From Intoshia linei (lineage: Eukaryota; Orthonectida; Rhopaluridae): 58,243 bases of DNA. The stretch covers positions 1 to 58,243 of the forward strand of contig LWCA01000079.1 of NCBI GenBank assembly GCA_001642005.1, in the 5' to 3' direction. The notes beneath the pieces are model-generated. The model was given only the letters and a program-made list of their open reading frames with translations. It searched no databases and had not been told where the DNA came from. Positions 52,101 to 58,243 of the stretch are shown piece by piece (position 1 is the stretch's first letter; every line of letters begins with the position of its first letter). A program made the translations under genes and the position numbers.

Positions 52101-55100
52101 TCACATAGATATCAAGTCGAAAATAACAATAATATTTATAACGCTTTGCTACATATATCAGGATATTCGTATTTCATTAAAATCCAAAAGTTTTCAATAG
52201 AAAACTCTTTAAAATCAATTCTTACACCATGATCAGTTGATATCATTGCTAATTCCTTTTCTTCTATTAAATGTAATAGTTTTTGTATCTACCGATGGAT
52301 TATGAATCCAATCATAATCTTCAATATTCAAGGATGGGAAATATTATCTTTTTTTTTAACTTTTGGATTAGTCACTAGGTGTTAGTGATTAGGTGGTCAC
52401 TAGTGACACGCGTGTCATATTTTTGCCATCCCTGGTTTAAAAGGTACAAAACGTGGTGTTAATGAAGTGTAAACCACAGTAGGGGTTGCGAGATTATCAA
52501 TATTTGTTTAATTCTGGATTTATTTATACATATTTAAACTTACACCAACAGACTGGAGTAATAAATTTTCCCGTCATGCAAGAGTTGCAATTGCTTTTAT
52601 CCAAATCCAAATCAACGCAATTTACTTGTGTTGTGTCTAAATAAAATATTAATAAATTTAAAATTTGTTTACAATTTGTTAAAAGTGTTATCTAAGCATT
52701 ATACATTGTATACTATACAATCATTAATATATTGGTGTTATTTTATCAGGGTTGATACCTATCCAAAATTCAGAGCAAAGGATAAAATGTGCAATATAAA
52801 ATGTAATAATTGCATTTTATAATATATATAATGTAGATTTACAATGTTAATGTAACACAATATAATTTTGAACCTAAACATTTTCCCGAATTCCAAATTT
52901 TACCAATTGTACCTTCACATTTAGCTTGTGAGTCCAATGTAGTTTTTAAGATGGCTAAAAGATAAATAAATAATTATATATATTTTTTTTTTATATTTGT
53001 ATTAACTATGTCTCTACAAGAAAATATCTCTCTTTGCCAAAAATTCTACACATTCATTTTTTTTCAGTGTTGCCTTAAAATTATCATACGCCACTTTATC
53101 CGTTCCTGCACCATAAAATTTTCAAAAAAACTACTAAAATTCACAACCTAACACATATGATATAAAATAACAGTAACATGGAAGTATTTTCACGTACACT
53201 GTACATGAAACTTAATAAGACACCAACTTCGAAAAAATATTAAAGTATACGTGTACTAATCCCGGCATCATCATATGCTATTCCTTTACAATATAAGTAA
53301 TCGTTTGAAGTGGCTTTAATTTTTAGACATTCGACAGCTATTAAAATTGAATAAATTAAAGTTTAATAATGTCTAATAATTAAACAGTACATTATTACAA
53401 TTACATTGTTTTGATTAGTAAACATTACCTTTTAAAACATTACTCACTAATTTTACACCATAACACGAATTGCATAATTTTTCATTATTATATACATTTT
53501 GATTATCACAAACAAAGGTTTCTAAAATGCAAATAATATTGAATAATGACTCCAATTTTTACCTACAACTCCAATATAGTTTCGTGTTTCGCATGCCGCT
53601 GCGGCAGCTACACTGGAAACTTTAGTACAATCAACCGTTTCTAATATATTTAGTATTATCAGTATAATTAATACATTTATGACAAAATACTCAAATTATT
53701 AAAAATTTAAAAATTACCACACTTTTTACCATCCCAAAAATTTCCCAACTTTCTACAACCAAAACACTTTACCGCGGTATTCAAAACATCCTTGTAACAA
53801 TCTATTTCTAATCAAAAAATTAACTTTGGATTTATTTACAAAATTAAATGTAATATTAAAAGTTCCGGGTAACGTCAAGGGGACAAGACTGAATCCTCCC
53901 GTAGGAGGATGATTACACGTCACTGACTATTACACGTGATAATATAAAATACTGCATACTATAGCATTGATTTAGATACCAATATTGATTATTACAAGCT
54001 TCACATTTCTCTTTTGTATTTAATTGACTAAAATTGTCGCAATCAATTGCTAGAGTAAATCAATAATAAATCATAAAATAATAATAACGTTAAAAATATT
54101 ACGCAAACAAAGTTCGTAATCCTTATTCCAATAGTGACCACAATGCTTGGTTTTGTCTTCAGTCCATGTATTGGCAGTACAGTCGACTAAAATTAATTTT
54201 AAAGAGTATAATGTTATAGAATCATGATATTATCTTATGAAATGTATTTACCTTTGTCACATCGATAACCCGTTGCAGACCAAAAACGATTTTCACATGA
54301 ATTGCATAATAAATTTTCGTGTATTGTCAGATGGTTTAAATCACAGAGTGATGCTAAAATATATATTAATTAACAGTAACTAATACTTTTCCGAAATTTT
54401 TTTATATTAGTATTTGTTATTGTGACTTGACGTAATGGGGACCTTAAAAACACTGAAACGTAATGTAATGATGGCTGTAAATCGTGTGAATTTGATTTTA
54501 AGCTAATAAGAAATTCTATGTAATCGAATTTCGCAACATTTGATACCAATAGAATAATTACCAATGGAATACGGTATTTCAGTACGAAACCTTTTTTATA
54601 TGATACTTTAGAAAAATCTGATTTTTTGGTTTTTATAGTAAAGGTATTTATCTAAAAATGCCTTTAATACCAGAATCATCAACGCCCAAGAATTGAGAAA
54701 AAGTATCTTTAGAAGTAGAATAATTTAAAGTTTTTAAAAATATAGATAAAAATGTGTAATAATTATGTGTAATAGTCTATTACACTATTACTCTATTACT
54801 TAAAAAGTACAAAGTAGAAAATTTTCAAAATAATAAGCAAGTTTATAAATTACTTTTGCATTCATTACTTTGAAAATATCTACCGTTGCATCGACCACAT
54901 TCATCAGCATTTAATTTACTCCCACAATCAATACCTATATATTAAAAATATAATTATAATTATTACTACTTCAAATAACACAATCCAACACTAAAAAACT
55001 GCAAGGGATGATGAATGCATCATCTTTTCGTCTCAATAAGCTGATCAACTTAATACCAATTTCATTTTTAAATCACGTCAACATTTTTGTTAAATTATAA

Positions 55101-57593
55101 ATTAAATTTTCAAATTATTGTACATTGCTGGTAAAATAAAAACAGATTTGTTTTGTGTGGTCATATTTTAAATAAAAATTATTTGTATGATAAAATTAAT
55201 TTTTTAAACTAAAGGGGTTATAAAATAAAAAAATTATACTTAGAATCTAGGCCAGTGATGCCAAAAATATGACACGCGTGTTATATTTGACACGCTGGTA
55301 AAAAGCTTATTTGAAAAATTAACTCAATAGTGTGTAATAATAGAAAAGTATACATAGCTATAATTATTTATCATTTAAAAGTGACACACCAACTGAAAAG
55401 TCTTGCCATCATTGATATAGGGCCTAAAATCTAGGCCATGGACATTTATTATTACCAACCATACTATAACTAATTATACTATGTGTTATACGTTTATTTG
55501 AATAACTACCAGTCTTAGAATTTTATAAAGTCCACATTTCCAATTACAGTTTTTTCCAGAGGTGTTAACAAAATAAATTTCAACCTTCCAAACTCACATC
55601 TTACGGGTCAAAAAGCCCAATTGTCCTTTTTGTTGAAAATCAACCAAGTTTGAGAATTTAAAAAAATATATACTCTGATACAGATTTTAAAATCATATAT
55701 ATTATCATAAATTTAAATTTAAAAAAAGTATATCTTCAGGGCCAAAACCACAAATTACCTTTTTTTATGAAGACAGCCCTAGAATTTAAAAAAATTTACA
55801 GATGGTACAGTTGTATCCTGTTAAGTCACACAAAAAATTTCAATCCGAATAAGTAGCGACTTCACGGTCAAAAAAAGCATTTTAATATTTATATATTTTT
55901 TTTCCGAAATATTTTATTAAAACAAAAAATGTGAAATAATTAACAGTCTGAAAATTAAAATAAAAAGATTATTCTGATAGAGCTTATTCCAGTTAATATA
56001 AATACAAAATTTCAACCCCTGAAATCTACGCATTCCCGGTGAAATTTAATTTTTAATATATCATCACGTTGATATATGATTACCATAGGTTACTAACCTT
56101 ATAATAATACTTAGTGATAGTTTCATCAGTATACATTATCTAGAGCAGGAGTGCACAACCTTACCACTAATTCAGCCACAATGCTAATTTTCTCATTGAT
56201 ACTACGGTCGCACAAAATTTACTTATAAATTGAGAAAGTTTACGCTGAAAATAAAGTTTAGGTCTAATAAAATAGTTATCTTTAAATTTTAATATCAGCA
56301 AGTTTTAATTAATAATTTTCAATTAAAATTAATCCTTAATTCACTCATATAAATTAATACCACATTTGTCATTTATCTGAATCGGAATAAATATCAATAT
56401 TAGGATTAATGCAGTGCTTCTTATGGGGTGACTGGTCACCCCATAAGGGGTAAATACAAAAATTTTAGATGATTGTAGGCAAATCTAAAATTTTCAGCAT
56501 ATTTCATTCAATCATCTAATTTAGTAAAATCTTATAAGAAAAAACCAAAATTTTACCAAATCTTGAGGAAAAAAATCTCCCTTAACCAATATTTTTAAGA
56601 AAAATCCATTTTTACCAAACTTTTAGAACAAAAACTACTTTATATGATCCCAAAAGAAAAAACCCAATTTTAACAACCCTTAATGAAAAAAAACCGCTTT
56701 TACCAATTTTTTTCTGAAAAATCCCATTTTACCAAATTTTTAGATCAATAATTTCTCTATCTGATTCCAAAAGAAAAAATCTAATTTTAAAAAAATTTGA
56801 AAAATCCCCTTTTACCAATATTTATTTGAAAAAACATTAATCATTAATGTTTCGGTAAATAATTAATAATAATTAGACAACAGAAAAAAGTTCCAGTAAA
56901 AACCGATTTGATGATACTTTAGAGTGGAAGACATCAAAAAAATTAAAAATAATCATGTCAATATTAATAATTACATAAAAAAAAGATAGCAGTGACTGTC
57001 TTGATTTTGTGTGCCCTTCACTATCATATTAAAATCATTATTTAAATAACATTTGACAACTGGGGCAAATTCAAGAATGTAACTTTTTGATTAAAATATT
57101 TTAAATAGCCCTTGAATAAAATCTGATTTCAACTTTTCAATTTGAAGTAAAATGATATATTCCATTATTATCAGTTGAATTGGCTACCGCTGCACATCAA
57201 CGCTCTCACAGCAGCACGTTGTGCACCCCTGATCTAGTGTCTAAACATTTATTGTATAACTATCATCAAAAGAATTATGTTGGAATAATTTAAAATGTAT
57301 ATTATTATTATATGAATGAATTACGTTTGCATGAATTTGAACCATAAAATCCAATAATTTTATAAACGTTTCTATCAATACATCTTTCGCATTTTGATAA
57401 ACTATCAATTACAGTTGTTTCAGTGCATTCTAAGTTAATATCAGTTGAATTGTTAAACGGTTCTGTAGTAAATAAGCCAACTCTAATATATTTCACTTAC
57501 GATAACACTTGTCTGTAAAATAGAATCCACTACATTTTTCGCAACTTGACTTTGTTATAAGTAAACTTGATTTTTGATTCAACGTTTTGCAAT
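36622..57593 (-). CDS. Giant cysteine-rich modular surface protein with LU domain and GPI-type tail (5' partial)
   Basis: I join 33 exons on the minus strand (3546 nt from the first complete codon, about 1,180 codons, no internal stop): 57501-57593, 57325-57429, 54854-54934, 54252-54353, 54103-54186, 53960-54049, 53718-53807, 53563-53640, 53429-53521, 53251-53337, 52880-52954, 52544-52636, 49312-49521, 48653-48757, 47172-47264, 46334-46507, 46173-46256, 45934-46044, 45802-45897, 45647-45742, 45274-45369, 42474-42569, 42231-42317, 41637-41732, 41129-41230, 40004-40099, 39410-39508, 39245-39340, 38930-39025, 38213-38314, 37331-37447, 36991-37181, 36622-36855. Every exon up to 37331 starts and ends in phase 1 and its length is a multiple of three; each encodes one (rarely two) cysteine module. 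The acceptor is usually TTTTAG followed by AATGC, ATTG or CATG. The chain ends in an LU domain and hydrophobic tail, so I infer an extracellular GPI-anchored protein. The signal-peptide exon is not in the window. Individual weak exons could be wrong; the overall array is secure. Confidence 0.88.
37774..38188. mobile_element. hAT-like MITE in the cysteine-rich gene
   Basis: Left end 'ctggggttcttaaacgattt', right end 'cactttgagaacccctac' are imperfect inverted repeats of the 'GGGGTTCTCAAA' hAT type. The flanks tactttaat and tactgtaat look like a degraded target duplication. It sits in the intron between exons 37331-37447 and 38213-38314. Confidence 0.65.
38345..38660 (-). repeat. Repeat family B copy
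   Basis: Reverse, diverged copy with a TCTG-rich tract at 38368-38382 and blocks 'acatcttcccggtcaaaaac' and 'atatcttcagtgcgaaaacc'. It is intronic. Confidence 0.65.
40590..40910 (+). repeat. Repeat family B, diverged copy
   Basis: Recognised by 'aaattgtaggaccattaat', 'gtggatttggtccaaaagat' and the following T-rich blocks in the order of the family. It is intronic. A one-ended hAT-like terminus ('cagtattttccaacc') lies at about 40218. Confidence 0.5.
41449..41545 (+). repeat. Repeat family B, 3' end fragment
   Basis: Contains 'attctaagacgggtagttat' and the complete terminal block 'gcgtagcatattatataag'. It lies 92 bp 3' of exon 41637-41732 on the coding strand. Confidence 0.7.
42690..43380 (-). 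repeat. Repeat family B copy, split by a hAT MITE
   Basis: Reverse copy with 'gttatacatatccagttaac', 'cttattccagttgatctag' and, after the inserted element, 'ctatgcattccggtgaaca'. The insertion point is the 8-bp ATCTAGAT. Confidence 0.72.
42948..43266. mobile_element. hAT MITE with perfect 8-bp target duplication
   Basis: A 319-bp element beginning CAGGGGTTTGAAAA and ending GAGTTTGAGAATTCCTG. The duplication ATCTAGAT lies at 42940-42947 and 43267-43274. No coding content. Confidence 0.85.
43633..43771 (+). repeat. 5' LTR of the Gypsy element
   Basis: Starts TG, ends CA (TGTAATAATAAAGC ... TCCATTACA). It differs from the 3' LTR at a handful of positions, consistent with fairly recent insertion. 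Confidence 0.9.
43830..44970 (+). pseudogene. Gypsy pol remnant (protease, reverse transcriptase)
   Basis: The aspartic protease active site appears as LIDTSA, where the usual third residue Gly is Ser, followed further on by 'ILGCDFLLNYG', the typical protease-RT border. Reverse transcriptase follows with 'GIIETSRSNWRAFCMLVHKK', 'DFRGLNERT', 'TTIDLSKG', 'QFKVLPFGL' and the catalytic AYMDDIIVFS. Frameshifts and stops break the frame between these blocks (for example around 44080, 44390 and 44680). The coding part stops just after the YMDD motif, at the 3' LTR. Confidence 0.9.
44972..45109 (+). repeat. 3' LTR of the Gypsy element
   Basis: Nearly identical to the 5' LTR; the first bases are TATAAT instead of TGTAAT. 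It is followed by the duplicated target AATAG. Confidence 0.9.
45205..45262 (-). repeat. Repeat family A head fragment
   Basis: Only the head is present: 'tttcggcagagataggtg', then the GTACGAAGTAC palindrome. It ends 11 bp before exon 45274-45369. Confidence 0.65.
47002..47033 (-). other. Possible alternative terminal exon with stop
   Basis: After a good acceptor (TTTTTTCAG) and in the same phase 1 as all other cassettes, 10 codons 'HCGNCEHHK' lead to TAA. If included it would end the protein after the 47172-47264 module, giving a form without LU domain or anchor. If skipped, 47172 splices in frame to 46507. Confidence 0.45.
47560..48120 (-). repeat. Repeat family B copy
   Basis: Reverse copy spanning 'atatcttcatggccaatacc', 'tatgcagttaatacac', 'gctgattctagttaatat' and 'cgaattcccgctgaaaaat'. 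It is intronic. Confidence 0.65.
49738..51915 (+). mobile_element. hAT element with perfect TIRs and 8-bp target duplication
   Basis: 2178 bp. Perfect 13-bp inverted repeats TAGGGTGGACATA / TATGTCCACCCTA, with the target duplication ATGTATAG at 49730-49737 and 51916-51923. Inside are fragments of a plus-strand transposase. It is nested in the older ZBED-type hAT relic and lies within the intron between cysteine-rich exons 52544-52636 and 49312-49521. A degraded sister copy is at 35220-36516. Confidence 0.93.
50145..51592 (+). pseudogene. Broken transposase of the 2.2-kb hAT element
   Basis: Consecutive frames, each cut by a stop or shift, cover about 480 codons. The best block (50592-51146) has 'LSVCLTSDGFSKMIALRTL', 'IICDTTATNTGRINGVV' and 'CRFHILDLILKHVLN', a pattern found in a poorly named group of animal hAT-like transposases (D-x-T-x-x-N-T-G ... 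H-x-x-x-L). Then 'ISNARWNSRSIYCLKAFIL' and a C-terminal 'EICERSLALMDN'. The terminal repeats are intact, so it could still be mobilised in trans. Confidence 0.75.
51930..52345 (-). pseudogene. ZBED-type hAT transposase C-terminal relic
   Basis: The minus strand reads in order 'NIEDYDWIHNPSV', 'HGVRIDFKEFSIENFWILM', 'EYPDICSKAL', 'ILLLFST', 'YLCEVG', 'ITIKYKKKDRI' and 'MRISVLYLTL'. This is the C-terminal region of ZBED5/SCAND3-like hAT transposases (DW-x-x-x-P, FW-x-x-x-x-x-E-Y-P, LL-x-F-S-T-x-Y-LCE-x-G-F-S, IK-x-K-x-R-x-R). Stops and frameshifts separate the blocks. Confidence 0.8.
53052..53105 (-). other. Weak candidate cassette without cysteines
   Basis: A 54-nt phase 1-1 stretch after GGTGCAG, reading 'RTDKVAYDNFKATLKKNE', with a poor donor (GTGTAG). 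It lies between two confirmed cassettes. It may be a decaying module or chance. Confidence 0.25.
55253..55414. mobile_element. Short MITE of the ZBED-type hAT family
   Basis: 162 bp from CAGTGATGCCAAAAATATGA to TCTTGCCATCATTG, sharing its ends with 49624-52436. Flanking 8-mers (atctaggc and atataggg) agree at 6 of 8 positions. Confidence 0.65.
55490..56070 (-). repeat. Repeat family B, long reverse copy
   Basis: Runs from the 'cgtttatttgaataactac' block through 'aactcacatcttacgggtc', 'atatcttcagggccaaaacc', 'ggtacagttgtatcctgtt' and 'gcattcccggtgaaattta'. With 13256-13950 it defines the internal order of the family. Confidence 0.78.
56146..57231. mobile_element. 1.1-kb hAT-like element
   Basis: Ends CAGGAGTGCACAAC and GTTGTGCACCCCTG are inverted repeats (one mismatch). 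Flanking 8-mers atctagag (56138-56145) and atctagtg (57232-57239) agree at 7 of 8 positions. The middle (about 56525-56835) carries family D ~30-bp units. No transposase frame is seen. It lies in the large intron between cysteine-rich exons 57325-57429 and 54854-54934. Confidence 0.82.
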
Positions 57594-57765
57594 CTGAGAA
57601 AAAATACGATATATGCTAACAATGATGTAGTAATTATATACATATTATATTATTAACTATATTAATATACAGTACAACGGATTTTAGTATGTTGAGATCT
57701 AGTGATAAGCTGCATATATAAATCACTAAATGCTGGTTTACTTATGAAAATATCATAAATCATAA
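57594..57765. other. Sequence upstream of the first visible cysteine-rich exon
   Basis: No signal-peptide exon or promoter could be recognised. The exon at 57501-57593 begins at a phase-1 acceptor, so at least one more exon lies upstream, probably beyond the right edge. Confidence 0.5.
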
Positions 57766-57926
57766 CTTATATAATATGCTACGCGATTTTTGTTTGTGTG
57801 TGTCTGTGTGTTCTGCTTTATTTAAATAACTACCCGTGTTAGAATTTTATAAAGTGTACATTTTAATTACAGTTTTTTCCGGGGGTTTTCGCAAACTTAA
57901 TTTCAACCTCTCAAACTCAGATCTTA
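57766..57926 (-). repeat. Repeat family B copy cut by a mariner element
   Basis: Starts with the terminal block 'aacttatataatatgctacg' and a TG-rich tract, and breaks at 'actcagatctta', where other copies continue into 'cgggtcaaaaa'. The break is at the TA used by the mariner. Confidence 0.78.
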
Positions 57927-58243
57927 TTAGGTCGTTTCATAAGTAATGTCGTTTTTTTAACAAAATTAAAAAGTTTATTTGATTACATTAAAAATAAAGT
58001 TATATTATAAAATATTCAACATTGCTTTCCAGTCTTTTTCCAACGTTCCGGTAGTCTATTTATACTATTAGCATAAAAAATCGCTACTTTATTGGACAAA
58101 AACTTTTCTATGTCCAATTTTAACCCTTCATTTGAAATGTATTTTTTATCATAGTAATGGTTACTCATAGCAATGGTTACTCATAGCAATAAATAGGTAA
58201 TAATCAGATGGTGCTAAGTCTGGTGAATACGGTGGATGTGGTA
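57927..58243 (-). mobile_element. Mariner element, 3' end (cut by window edge)
   Basis: The terminus TTAGGTCGTTTCATAAGTAA at 57927, next to a TA, is mariner-type. The minus strand reads the transposase C-terminal region: 'PHPPYSPDLAPSDYYLF', which holds the third catalytic Asp of the D,D34D triad, then 'FYANSINRLPERWKK' and a stop at about 58014. A 16-bp tandem duplication (58159-58174 and 58175-58190) breaks the frame between these blocks, so this copy is inactive. Confidence 0.9.

Larger units (their letters stand above)
49624..52436 (-). mobile_element. Old ZBED-type hAT relic containing a younger hAT
   Basis: The right end CAGGGATGGCAAAAATATGA (reading from 52436 on the minus strand) and the left end 'cattgatgccaacatttt' at 49624 are diverged inverted repeats of one family, also seen at 55253-55414. 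The interior holds the C-terminal part of a transposase (separate entry) and is interrupted by the intact-ended hAT at 49738-51915. No target duplication survives. Confidence 0.7.
47172..57593 (-). other. 5' block of 4-Cys modules
   Basis: Exons from 57593 to 48653 mostly encode a module with four cysteines, C-x7-16-C-x2-C-x8-12-C, often with Tyr/Phe-Trp before the last Cys ('CEACNNQYWYLNQC', 'CNSCSGVYWNGTTC'). Exon 49312-49521 holds two modules without an intron. Exons 53563-53640, 53429-53521 and 53251-53337 have lost the last one or more cysteines. Exon 47172-47264 is already of the 6-Cys type, and 46334-46507 fuses a 4-Cys-like and a 6-Cys module, so the two classes interleave at their border. 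I do not know a named family for the 4-Cys module. Confidence 0.75.

Noticed and set aside
57430-57500. Extending exon 57325-57429 upstream to an ATG near 57496
   Set aside because: The acceptor CTTAG followed by AATGC at 57429 matches the other cassettes and keeps phase 1-1, while the longer version would not splice in frame to exon 57501-57593.

Overview
The window is AT-rich animal nuclear DNA. Every gene I can read is eukaryotic and interrupted by GT-AG introns, the standard code is used (TAA, TAG and TGA all act as stops), and the orthologues are metazoan: LIN7, DAW1 (a ciliary dynein assembly factor), RPL27A, FEN1, RBM39, pyruvate dehydrogenase phosphatase, UBE2K and choline kinase. Introns are of two kinds: a minimal class of about 26-45 nt, and a few long ones filled with transposons. 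A very small or reduced ciliated animal with a compact but transposon-invaded genome (orthonectid- or dicyemid-like) would fit. That placement is an inference; no diagnostic marker is present.

Layout. 1-9.3 kb: the left edge is a broken piggyBac element inserted next to the DAW1 gene (minus strand, runs off the left edge), followed by a field of dispersed repeats and a small hAT element that still carries the C-terminal dimerisation domain. 9.4-32 kb: a gene-dense block holding a tyrosine-motif protein of unknown family (+), choline kinase (+), LIN7 (-), SPT2 (+), RPL27A (-), FEN1 (+), RBM39 (+), PDP phosphatase (-) and UBE2K (+). Neighbours are packed head-to-head or tail-to-tail with as little as 31 bp between divergent start codons and 9 bp between convergent stop codons. 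32-36.6 kb: hAT, pogo and MITE relics plus one orphan membrane protein (+).

36.6-57.6 kb: one very large minus-strand gene. I can trace 33 exons (about 1,180 codons). Nearly every internal exon is a single cysteine-rich module bounded by phase-1 introns on both sides. The 5' half is built mostly from a 4-Cys module (C-x7-16-CxxC-x8-12-C), the 3' half from a 6-Cys furin/growth-factor-receptor-like module (CxxxCxxCx5CxxC...C). The last two exons form a Ly6/uPAR (LU) domain followed by a hydrophobic tail that looks like a GPI-anchor signal. I read it as a giant GPI-anchored surface protein with a cassette architecture that would allow exon skipping without frameshift. One extra cassette carries an in-frame stop. 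Its first exon is outside the window. This is the most unusual system here.

The introns of that gene are a transposon trap: a deleted Ty3/Gypsy element with both LTRs and a 5-bp target duplication, a 2.2-kb hAT element with perfect TIRs and an 8-bp target duplication nested inside an older ZBED-type hAT relic, several hAT MITEs, and copies of an unnamed ~0.3-0.7-kb dispersed repeat. The right edge cuts a mariner element inserted into one of those repeats.
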